DNA of 21,895 nt, taken from the NCBI GenBank assembly GCA_017503885.1, contig JAFVSF010000139.1, positions 1 to 21,895 of the forward strand, written 5' to 3'. Position numbers and translations under genes: made by a program. Position 1 is the stretch's first letter. Each line of letters starts with the position of its first letter. This document shows positions 13,658 through 19,811 of this stretch, one piece after another. The notes beneath the pieces are model-generated. The model searched no databases, was not told where the DNA came from, and saw only the letters and a program-made list of their open reading frames with translations. Source of the stretch: Clostridia bacterium. Lineage in GTDB: Bacteria > Bacillota > Clostridia > Christensenellales > Borkfalkiaceae.

Positions 13658-14467
13658 TTACTTTTTAAGACCAAGCTGTTCAATAACTCTTCTAGTGATT
13701 TCAGCTACTACGTCAGCGTCAGACTCTCCACCACAATTACCCTTGCAGTTTCCGCCACAGCTATGACAACTTGCCTTGCCTTCTTTATTGTTTACGCAAA
13801 CGTTTGCTGGGTGCTTACCCTTAAGACCAAATTGACGACGAATTTCATAAAGTCTTTCAACTTGAGCTTCAGAAAGTTCCTTTGGTCCACCTAAAAGTTT
13901 AGCGTTGAATAAAAGTTTAGCGTAGAATTCAACAGATTCCATTTTGTGATATGCATTTACAAGGCTATCCGAGAAAGTGAGTGCACCGTGGTTAGCAAGT
14001 AAAACTGCATCGAAGTGTTGGAGATATTTTGATACAGCATCTGGAATTTCGTGAGTAGATGGAGTACCGTATTCAGCGATAGGAACGCAACCAAGTGCAA
14101 TTACTGCTTCTGGCATGATTGGTTGAGTAAGTGGAATACCAGCGATTGCAAAAGAAGTAGCATAGATTGGGTGAGCGTGTACTACTGATTGAACGTCTGG
14201 TCTTTCTTTATAAACTCTCATGTGCATCTTAATTTCTGAAGATGGCTTAAAACCAGGGTTAGCTTGAATAACGTTACCGTTTTCATCAACCTTACAGATG
14301 TATTCAGGAGTCATAAATCCCTTAGAAACACCAGTAGGTGTGCACAAAAATTCGTGATCGTTAAGTTTTACAGAAATGTTACCGTCGTTAGCAGCAACCA
14401 TTCCTTGGTTGTAAATTCTCTTACCGATTTCGCAAATCTGCTTTTTGATTTCAAATTCGTTTACCAT
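13658..14467 (-). CDS. Class II aldolase (fuculose-1-phosphate type) with Cys-rich linker and C-terminal encapsulation peptide
   Basis: A protein of 269 aa; E. coli FucA is about 215, so about 50 residues are added at the C-terminus. The catalytic domain has the phosphate loop ANDGNISVK and TPTGVSKG, catalytic Glu78 (PSSEIKMH) and zinc ligands His97/His99 (VHAHP) and His160 (LLANHGAL). It cleaves a ketose-1-phosphate to DHAP plus a short aldehyde (lactaldehyde from fuculose/rhamnulose-1-phosphate; acetaldehyde from 5-deoxypentulose-1-phosphate). Residues 224-245 hold five cysteines (224, 234, 237, 241, 245) in a Gly/Lys-rich linker. Residues about 250-269 (DADVVAEITRRVIEQLGLKK) form an amphipathic helix like encapsulation peptides. 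The ribosome binding site is AAAGGAGA. It is the first enzyme gene of the operon. Confidence 0.93.
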   Translation of the reverse strand: MVNEFEIKKQICEIGKRIYNQGMVAANDGNISVKLNDHEFLCTPTGVSKGFMTPEYICKVDENGNVIQANPGFKPSSEIKMHMRVYKERPDVQSVVHAHPIYATSFAIAGIPLTQPIMPEAVIALGCVPIAEYGTPSTHEIPDAVSKYLQHFDAVLLANHGALTFSDSLVNAYHKMESVEFYAKLLFNAKLLGGPKELSEAQVERLYEIRRQFGLKGKHPANVCVNNKEGKASCHSCGGNCKGNCGGESDADVVAEITRRVIEQLGLKK

Positions 14468-14536
14468 AATATATCTCTCCTTTGATTGATATGTTTTTCT
14501 AATTTTATTTTTACCACTTGCGCGGATTTTAACTTT

Positions 14537-14977
14537 TTAATCTTGTTTGTCCCAGCCCAGATGAGCGATAAGTTTATCTAGCCCTTCTCTCGTAACCGAA
14601 TCGACGAAAAATATTTTTTCGCACCCTGCTAACTTAAGCCATTCTGCCGCAAGTTCAGGATTAGCACCCTCGGAGTTTATCTGCGTCACTATACCAATAA
14701 CCTCTCTTGTCGCCATTGCTACAGTTCCTGGTGAATACAGTGAAAACGGTTCGTTTGCCGCTATGATAAAACCGATAACGTCAACCTCGTACGAATAAAG
14801 AGCTAAAGCAAAGCCAAATTGTTTATCTTCAATATACTCCCCCGGTGGGTCTATAATGTATTGACTGTAATTTACGTACTGTGTTTTTTTATAAGCGATA
14901 TCCTCGCCGTAAAGGGCTTGCATTATAGTGGTCTTTCCTGCTCCACTACGCCCCATAAACATTATCTTCTTTTTCAT
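14537..14977 (-). CDS. eutP: EutP/PduV-family P-loop GTPase
   Basis: A protein of 146 aa, usual for EutP/PduV. The Walker A box GRSGAGKTT (9-17) and the G3-like DPPGEYIED are clear. The G4 position reads GIVTQINSEG, where NKxD or TKxD is expected, so base specificity may be altered. PduV is reported to link compartments to filaments, and Salmonella EutP is reported to have acetate kinase activity. The latter could make ATP from the acyl-phosphate produced by PduL here; which applies is not decided by sequence. The start overlaps the stop of the upstream shell gene (TAATG), so it is translationally coupled. Confidence 0.9.
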   Translation of the reverse strand: MKKKIMFMGRSGAGKTTIMQALYGEDIAYKKTQYVNYSQYIIDPPGEYIEDKQFGFALALYSYEVDVIGFIIAANEPFSLYSPGTVAMATREVIGIVTQINSEGANPELAAEWLKLAGCEKIFFVDSVTREGLDKLIAHLGWDKQD

Positions 14978-15354
14978 TAAGTCTTTGTCATTTGGCAGAT
15001 TGTAAACTTAAGGGTTTTTTCTGCATACTCTAAAACTGCATCTATCGACGCAGATACTTCAGACACCGTGCCAAGAAGAATAAGCGTACCACTAAATCTA
15101 TCAACAAACCCTATCTCTGCACCACTTGCCTTTATCGCAATGTCTGCAAAAACTATTGCAGATTCAGCCGGAGTAATACACACGATACCAATGGCGTTCT
15201 TGCTGTAATCAACGGCAGGATTAAGACCGAGCTTACGATACATAATTGGGTCGGGATTTGCAATAACGTGGGCAAGCGTTACTTGTTTGCCAGGAACGAG
15301 TTCCTGTACTATTCTTAATTTTTCTTCACTTTGAAAAACGTCTTTAAATTGCAT
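14977..15354 (-). CDS. eutS: BMC-H shell protein, circularly permuted EutS/PduU type
   Basis: A protein of 125 aa. The N-terminal segment RIVQELVPGKQVTLAHVIANP is the hallmark of EutS/PduU, where it forms a six-stranded barrel over the pore of the hexamer. The permuted BMC domain follows (AIGIVCITPAESAIVFADIAIK... FSGTLILLGTVSEVSASIDAVL). It is the first gene of the operon, about 70 bases downstream of the predicted transcription start, with an AGAGG site. The plugged pore suggests a docking or signalling role rather than free transport; in PduU it is reported to bind PduV, which fits the coupled EutP/PduV gene next to it. Confidence 0.93.
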   Translation of the reverse strand: MQFKDVFQSEEKLRIVQELVPGKQVTLAHVIANPDPIMYRKLGLNPAVDYSKNAIGIVCITPAESAIVFADIAIKASGAEIGFVDRFSGTLILLGTVSEVSASIDAVLEYAEKTLKFTICQMTKT

Positions 15355-15430
15355 GTTTGCCTCTTTATATAATAATGAAAGAAAGGTTTTAAAAAGATTG
15401 ATTTTAACCCATCATTCACTCTACACCAAC

Positions 15431-15459
15431 AGTATACCACACCACAATACCAATGTCAA
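15431..15459 (-). promoter_or_regulatory. Near-consensus sigma-A promoter of the BMC operon
   Basis: The minus strand carries TTGACA (15454-15459), a 17-base spacer and TATACT (15431-15436). The predicted start is near 15424, giving an approximately 70-nt leader before the first shell gene. Such a strong promoter suits repressor control. Confidence 0.85.
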
Positions 15460-15522
15460 CACAAAACAACAAAATTTTTATAATTTTTTTGATTTTTTTA
15501 GTTTTTGGACGTTGTTTTGTGT
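15459..15522. promoter_or_regulatory. 12-bp inverted repeat in the divergent promoter region
   Basis: ACACAAAACAAC (15459-15470) and GTTGTTTTGTGT (15511-15522) are perfect inverse copies about 40 bases apart. The left arm abuts the -35 box of the BMC promoter. The spacing (about 52 bases centre to centre, near five helical turns) would allow a looping repressor to bridge the two. It is a candidate operator for the DeoR regulator; there is no direct proof. Confidence 0.5.
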
Positions 15523-15561
15523 GGTTTTGCTAGAATTTTTTGAAAATTTGTGTTATTTTTG

Positions 15562-15590
15562 TTGTTTTTTACCAAAAAATGATGTATAAT
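15562..15590 (+). promoter_or_regulatory. Sigma-A-type promoter of the PHP gene
   Basis: TTGTTT (15562-15567), a 17-base spacer and TATAAT (15585-15590). The expected transcription start (about 15597) falls on the first candidate start codon. Confidence 0.7.
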
Positions 15591-15596
15591 TTACTT

Positions 15597-16319
15597 ATGA
15601 AGGCAAAAATGGACTTACATACCCACTCTATTGCAAGTGGTCACTACACCAAAGACACGGTAACCACGCTTGCAAAACGGGCAAAAGAAATGGGGTTTGA
15701 ATACCTTGGAATAACCGACCACGCACCCAAAATGCAAGGGAGTGCGAGCGTCAATTATTTTAGAAATTTACGCTACTCAAATCGGGTTATTCACGACGTA
15801 AAAATACTCTATGGAGTTGAGTTAAACGTCCTTAATGTAAAAGGCGAAATTGACCTTGAAAACGACGTTTTAGAAAATTTAGATTATGCCATTGCAAGCC
15901 TCCATAAACAGGTATTTAAGCCAAAAAGCGAAGAAGAAAACACTCTTGCACTGATAAATGCAATGAAAAATCGCTATGTTGCAATAATCGGTCATCCAGA
16001 CGATCCAACCTTTAGAATAGACGTAAAAGCACTGGTAGAAAGTGCAAAGCAAACGGGTACAATGCTTGAACTTAGCACGGTTGGAATAAGCCCTGAAAGT
16101 TATCGTGGATACGGTCTTGCAAGGCTTGTTGAAATGCTACTTCTCTGCAAGAAAAACAACGTGTATATTACGCTTGGTAGCGACAGTCACGGCACTGACA
16201 AAATCGGCGACTTTAGAAACGCCTACAAGTTGCTTGAAGAACTAGATTTTCCTACTAATTTAGTAGCAAATTACACCCCTGAAAAATTCTTTGAAATTGT
16301 AAAAACCAAAAGAAACTAA
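15597..16319 (+). CDS. PHP-domain metal-dependent phosphatase, YcdX-like
   Basis: A protein of 240 aa from ATG 15597 (MKAKMDLHTH). The PHP motifs are visible: DLHTHSIASGHY at the N-terminus, GITDHAPKM near 40, ELNVL with Glu, ASLHK, IIGHPDD and GSDSHGTD near the C-terminus; these His/Asp/Glu residues form the multi-metal site. YcdX-like proteins are cytoplasmic phosphoesterases; the substrate is unknown. No ribosome binding site precedes ATG 15597, and the promoter -10 box ends 6 bases before it, so the transcript may be leaderless. ATG 15609 (MDLHTH), preceded by AAGG, is an alternative start. It is divergent from the BMC operon and shares its intergenic region. Confidence 0.87.
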   Translation: MKAKMDLHTHSIASGHYTKDTVTTLAKRAKEMGFEYLGITDHAPKMQGSASVNYFRNLRYSNRVIHDVKILYGVELNVLNVKGEIDLENDVLENLDYAIASLHKQVFKPKSEEENTLALINAMKNRYVAIIGHPDDPTFRIDVKALVESAKQTGTMLELSTVGISPESYRGYGLARLVEMLLLCKKNNVYITLGSDSHGTDKIGDFRNAYKLLEELDFPTNLVANYTPEKFFEIVKTKRN

Positions 16320-16323
16320 CAAA

Positions 16324-16357
16324 AAAACTCTTAAATCTTGTGGGATTTAAGAGTTTT
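16324..16357 (+). terminator. Intrinsic terminator of the PHP gene
   Basis: A 14-bp stem (AAAACTCTTAAATC/GATTTAAGAGTTTT) with a 6-nt loop is followed by ATTTTGTTTTT. It starts 4 bases past the stop codon. Positions 16370-16484 hold no recognisable gene. Confidence 0.85.
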
Positions 16358-16484
16358 ATTTTGTTTTTACACCTAAAAACGCCTCAATTAAGTAGCATCT
16401 TTATATACAATTAAGTCACTTTCGGCATTTGCAATGCTTGGCTTTATTTTTTAGTGCCAAAAGCAAAACTTCTCATTTATACGC

Positions 16485-16513
16485 AAAAAGGGATAGGTTT
16501 CCCCTATCCCTTT
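16485..16513. terminator. Bidirectional intrinsic terminator
   Basis: An 11-bp stem AAAGGGATAGG/CCTATCCCTTT with a 5-nt loop. Five A residues to its left give the minus-strand T-run; TTTGTTT follows on the plus strand. It can end transcripts of the zinc-ribbon nuclease gene from the right. Confidence 0.7.
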
Positions 16514-16575
16514 GTTTAATACTGATTGTAATATGGATACAATACGAAATCGTTACAAAAAACGTTACACACGAT

Positions 16576-16602
16576 GACACTTAACAATTTGAGTTAAGTG
16601 TC
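16576..16602. other. Hairpin overlapping the nuclease stop codon
   Basis: A perfect 10-bp stem GACACTTAAC/GTTAAGTGTC with a 7-nt loop. The nuclease stop codon (16594-16596) lies in its right arm. A T-rich tract (TTTCTTTTTT) is on the plus side only. Confidence 0.5.
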
Positions 16603-18159
16603 TTTCTTTTTTCGCTTTTGCTTTGCACATTCGGGGCAACCGTGGCCGTTGCTCCTACTTCTAATTTCAGTGTTCCATTCAAAACCACAATTTTTGCATT
16701 TCCACCACATTTTTTTCCCGCTATATGGGAGAAATTCAGATGGTGAGTAAGGTGAGTTTTTCTCAAAATCCCACTCGGCAGCTATATTAGGGAAAAGGGT
16801 TTGAAAGTCGTTCGTTCCTATTTTGGGAACGCGACCACTACAGCATGGGCATCCCCCGCCCTTACTTCTGTTATTTGGAGAAGCTTCCCACTCGTGACCG
16901 CACTTTGGACATAACCACCAAACGTTTTTAAAACGTTTATATGTAATATTGTATGGTGTGAGTTCACCATTTTTGGTTGGATGCCATTCTTTGACCAATT
17001 TAGAATTATGTTCTGCCAGCGAACCCCGTTCTGTAACTTTGATTTTGGTGAATGTTTTACCACGTGTTATTTTAGAGCATTCGGGGCATCCTCTGTTCCG
17101 CTTTCCTCCCCTAAGAATAACAGTTGTACGCCATTCATGCCCGCAAGCTTTACACTTCCACCAGGCATAATCGTTTGAGTTAATCCCAAACATATTTGGT
17201 GTAAGTTTTCCGTTCTTTACGGGATGCCATTCTTCTGCTAAATCTGGTCTTAATTCAACCAGTGAATTTGGAATTGCGGTTAAAAATCCCCTAATTTCGT
17301 TCTCATCGCGGTCAAGATTAACATCAACACTACTATGAAAACAATACGGTTTTTTTCTCGTCCACATGTTAGATGAGCGATCAATTGAATCTAAAATGGC
17401 TTGAATAACTTTTGATAATTGATCACCTTTTCTTTTCTCAATAATATATAGCGTATCCGCAATATCTTTCCAGTCATTTTTAGTACGTTCTCTAATGCGT
17501 ATTAAAAAAATATTTTTATCACGACATAGTGTGTATTTCTCTTTTTCTCTACGATGAACTTCTTCATTGTCGTGCCAGTGGGCGCCATCAAATTCTATTG
17601 CAAGTTTTATGGATGGAATATATATATCCAATTCCATTCCATTTTCAAAAATATTTTTACATCTATTAACGGCATCGGGATATAGTTTTTTTACATAATA
17701 ATATATTGCTTGTTCAGGAAACGATGTTAGGCGTCTCGATGAGCAAATTGGGCAACCCGTACCATTAGCGCGATCACGTGGTGTAGCTTGCCATTCGTGG
17801 CCATACTGGCATATCCACCAAACCTTTCGCCCATTCTTTTTGGAAATATCCAAAGGTGTTAAATCTCCATTTTTAACAGGATGCCATTCCTTGGCGATTT
17901 TGGGATAATATGTAGCAAAATCGTTAATTCCCGCAACTGTTTTATGACCTGAGCAAAGCGGGCAACTGAGATTCTCACACATTTTATTAATTTGTTTTTC
18001 AAAACTATGTCCGAGCTTGCATTTCCACCAAATTTTGATTTCACTACCACAAGTTAGTTTATTAGGATCAAATCCGAGCTCGTTATTCTTCTCCCAATCC
18101 CATTCAGCCATAAGTTGGGCATTATCGCTCACGTATTGCTTTTCTTTCTTTTCTGCCAT
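16594..18159 (-). CDS. Zinc-ribbon repeat protein with Vsr-like nuclease domain
   Basis: A protein of 521 aa from ATG 18159, chosen because GGTGG lies 5 bases before it; a GTG 9 bases upstream is possible. Five related zinc-ribbon modules occur, each with EW(D/H), WWxC, GHEW-like and CPxC elements: two in the first about 150 residues and three in the last about 230. They match the DUF4379/PF14311 type. Between them (about 150-260) is a PD-(D/E)XK/Vsr-like endonuclease core: FPEQAIYYYVKKLYPDA, the acidic strand MELDIYIPSIKLAIEFDGAHWH and a Lys/Arg-rich helix. The family is known mostly as hypothetical or putative homing/defence nucleases; the zinc ribbons probably read DNA. It lies just downstream of the interrupted tRNA-Pro. 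Function is not established. Confidence 0.82.
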   Translation of the reverse strand: MAEKKEKQYVSDNAQLMAEWDWEKNNELGFDPNKLTCGSEIKIWWKCKLGHSFEKQINKMCENLSCPLCSGHKTVAGINDFATYYPKIAKEWHPVKNGDLTPLDISKKNGRKVWWICQYGHEWQATPRDRANGTGCPICSSRRLTSFPEQAIYYYVKKLYPDAVNRCKNIFENGMELDIYIPSIKLAIEFDGAHWHDNEEVHRREKEKYTLCRDKNIFLIRIRERTKNDWKDIADTLYIIEKRKGDQLSKVIQAILDSIDRSSNMWTRKKPYCFHSSVDVNLDRDENEIRGFLTAIPNSLVELRPDLAEEWHPVKNGKLTPNMFGINSNDYAWWKCKACGHEWRTTVILRGGKRNRGCPECSKITRGKTFTKIKVTERGSLAEHNSKLVKEWHPTKNGELTPYNITYKRFKNVWWLCPKCGHEWEASPNNRSKGGGCPCCSGRVPKIGTNDFQTLFPNIAAEWDFEKNSPYSPSEFLPYSGKKMWWKCKNCGFEWNTEIRSRSNGHGCPECAKQKRKKKDT

Positions 18160-18262
18160 AATGCCCACCTTGTTTCGATTTTAGTGCAATCATTATATCA
18201 TGTTTTTTGAGAAAATTCAAGCAGAGACACACTCTGACACTTGTCTCACCTATAAAAATAAG

Positions 18263-18286
18263 AAAAAAGCCTTGTAAATCGGCTTT
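18263..18286 (-). terminator. Intrinsic terminator after tRNA-Pro
   Basis: On the minus strand AAAGCC/GGCTTT with a 9-nt loop is followed by TTTTTTC. It lies about 60 bases past the tRNA CCA end, after another imperfect hairpin (AAGCACTGC/GCGGTGCTT, about 18299-18344). Confidence 0.65.
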
Positions 18287-18347
18287 CCGATAGAAAACAA
18301 GCACCGCTTTTACGATACCGTTTCGTATCATAATTGCAGTGCTTATT

Positions 18348-18505
18348 TGGTCTGAGTGAGAAGATTTGTAAGGAAAGGTGTCTGTGCAACTTGTAACTAT
18401 AAAAACCATAAGACACCTTGACGGAATAGCGATTTTTATAAAATCGCGTCACTTCCGGCCTCTTGAACCCCATTCAAGCGCGCTACCAAACTGCGCCACA
18501 CCCAG
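18348..18505 (-). tRNA. tRNA-Pro (GGG) gene interrupted by about 82 nt in the T-loop
   Basis: Minus strand. The 5' part (18505-18451) gives acceptor strand CTGGGTG, D-arm GCGC-AGTTTGGTA-GCGC, anticodon stem CTTGA/TCAAG with loop ATGGGGT (anticodon GGG), variable loop and T-stem strand GGAAG plus T54. The 3' part (18368-18348) gives CAAAT, T-stem strand CTTCT, acceptor strand CACTCAG (all seven pairs form with CTGGGTG, one G-U), discriminator A and CCA. Between them, about 18450-18369 is foreign and structured: an AAGGTGTCT/AGACACCTT stem and a GCGATTTT/AAAATCGC stem. The exact edge is uncertain by 1-3 bases and T55 appears missing. It is either a pseudogene or an intron-like insertion. Confidence 0.7.
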
Positions 18506-18528
18506 ATTATATTTACTACAGTGCAAAT

Positions 18529-18557
18529 ATAATATCACAATATAAGAAAAAAGTAAA
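18529..18557 (-). promoter_or_regulatory. Sigma-A-type promoter of tRNA-Pro
   Basis: The minus strand has TTTACT (18552-18557), a 17-base spacer and TATTAT (18529-18534), about 24 bases before the tRNA 5' end. Its presence suggests the interrupted tRNA is still transcribed. Confidence 0.55.
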
Positions 18558-18575
18558 CTCTTTATGCAATTTTTC

Positions 18576-18698
18576 TTAGTTTAAACTTTTTATTATATCG
18601 AAGGCTTGCTGTTGTAATTGATTAAGCCTATACTTTTCATCAACTATAGCAGGATTAGAGCGTGTAGCAGACCACCTTGTAAACGTAGGCTTTAGCAT
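18576..18698 (-). CDS. Small ORF or remnant of an unknown gene
   Basis: A 40-codon frame runs from ATG 18698 to TAA 18578-18576. It starts MLKPTFTRWSATRSNPAIVD and ends in a hydrophilic helix EKYRLNQLQQQAFDIIKSL. The frame is open upstream for about 11 more codons (to a stop near 18731) without another ATG, and no ribosome binding site is clear. Composition is protein-like (Arg/Gln-rich, amphipathic end), suggesting the C-terminal remnant of a larger gene. I do not recognise a family. It fills part of the 260-base gap between gpsA and tRNA-Pro. Confidence 0.3.
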   Translation of the reverse strand: MLKPTFTRWSATRSNPAIVDEKYRLNQLQQQAFDIIKSLN

Positions 18699-18750
18699 AG
18701 TAAACCCTATAGGTGAGGAACAATCAACAAACTAACCAAAAAACTTTTAC

Positions 18751-18781
18751 AAAAAACCGCACTTCTTTAAAGAAATACGGT
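18751..18781 (-). terminator. Intrinsic terminator of the plsY-gpsA operon
   Basis: A 10-bp stem ACCGTATTTC/GAAGTGCGGT (two G-U pairs) is followed by TTTTTTG on the minus strand. It begins 11 bases past the gpsA stop. Confidence 0.8.
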
Positions 18782-18792
18782 CTTTTTATTAA

Positions 18793-19755
18793 TTAGTTAA
18801 ATTCTGCTACGTTTTTTCTGCCAAACAAGGTTAAAAGTTCTGCCAAAGGGTCGTGATGTTCGTAAACTATGTTATAAACTGCCCTTGTTATAGGAAGTTC
18901 CACGTTATACTTACTTGCCAATACCATCATTGCCTTTGCCGTGTAAACACCCTCTGCCAACTTATCAAACTTTACACCTTTATAAAGTTCCTCTCCAAAT
19001 CTTCGGTTGTTTGAGAATTCCGAAAAAAGTGTCGTTTCATAATCTCCCAAATGGCAAAGCCCGTATGCAGAGAGTTCATTTCCTCCCATTGCCTTTATTA
19101 GGCGAGCAACCTCTCTTGCCCCTCTTGCCATAAGCGCACCTTTTAAAGACTTAAAACCACCACCGTCTAAAACACCTGCTGCAATGCCCATTACGTTTTT
19201 AGACGCAGCACCAATCTCGCTACCAATTATATCTTCACCATAGTAAAATCTTATGAGATTGCTCTTTAAACTGTCTGCAATCTTTTTTACAAGTTCTTTA
19301 TTATAGCCATCAATAAGCATACAATTTGGTTTGCCTTGAGTAAACTCTTGAATATGTCCTGGCCCAACCCACACTGCAAGTTTATCTTTATCATAGCCAG
19401 ACTCAATCATAATTTCAGTTAAACGTTTACCTGTTCCCTCTTCTAAACCTTTCATACAAAGTATTACGGGCTTTGTTTCTCCACCGAATTCTTTAATCTT
19501 ACACGCCAACTCTCTTAAGCCTTGCGACTTAATTGAAATTATTATAACTTCGGCAGATAAAACTGCCTCTTCTAAATCAGAAGTGAGATGGATACCTTTA
19601 CCAAGTTTTACGTATTCATTTTCGCCCGTTTGTTTTAAAACGGTATACGATTTGCTCGTTTCTCTTCCCCAAACAGTGGTTTCTATACCTTGCGAGGCGA
19701 GATACCACGTTAAGAACGAACCCCATCTACCACAACCAAGTACGGAAATCTTCAT
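18793..19755 (-). CDS. gpsA: Glycerol-3-phosphate dehydrogenase [NAD(P)+]
   Basis: A protein of 320 aa, normal length. The N-terminal Rossmann motif is VLGCGRWGSFL (GxGxxG). MKGLEEGTG holds the active-site Lys102, and the signature AASKNVMGIAAGVLDGG holds Lys186. The next part reads LMARGAREV where most members have TRG, and the loop near 130 reads VGPGHIQEF where SGPSFAxE is common, so the enzyme is a somewhat divergent member. It reduces DHAP to sn-glycerol-3-phosphate, the acceptor for PlsY. It lies downstream of plsY in the same operon, as is common (often with der, not in view). The DHAP made by the BMC aldolase could feed it, but the genes are in separate operons. Confidence 0.92.
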   Translation of the reverse strand: MKISVLGCGRWGSFLTWYLASQGIETTVWGRETSKSYTVLKQTGENEYVKLGKGIHLTSDLEEAVLSAEVIIISIKSQGLRELACKIKEFGGETKPVILCMKGLEEGTGKRLTEIMIESGYDKDKLAVWVGPGHIQEFTQGKPNCMLIDGYNKELVKKIADSLKSNLIRFYYGEDIIGSEIGAASKNVMGIAAGVLDGGGFKSLKGALMARGAREVARLIKAMGGNELSAYGLCHLGDYETTLFSEFSNNRRFGEELYKGVKFDKLAEGVYTAKAMMVLASKYNVELPITRAVYNIVYEHHDPLAELLTLFGRKNVAEFN

Positions 19756-19811
19756 AAAGTCCCCCTATAAGTTCGTTATTAGAATATTTTTAATAAATTT
19801 ATTAGGTTTAA

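Noticed and set aside
6161..15354. Ethanolamine, B12-propanediol or glycyl-radical BMC
   Set aside because: No ammonia-lyase, diol dehydratase, glycyl radical enzyme or activase is present; the only signature enzyme is a class II aldolase.
16360..16484. Possible gene or element between the PHP terminator and the next terminator
   Set aside because: No frame, repeat or promoter of note was found.
18369..18450. Group I or group II intron in tRNA-Pro
   Set aside because: About 82 nt is too short for either ribozyme and the insertion site is the T-loop, not the anticodon loop; no catalytic core motifs are seen.
18122..18473. Minus-strand frames over the tRNA-Pro and its terminator
   Set aside because: They read through the tRNA 3' half, hairpins and terminator, so they are chance open frames.
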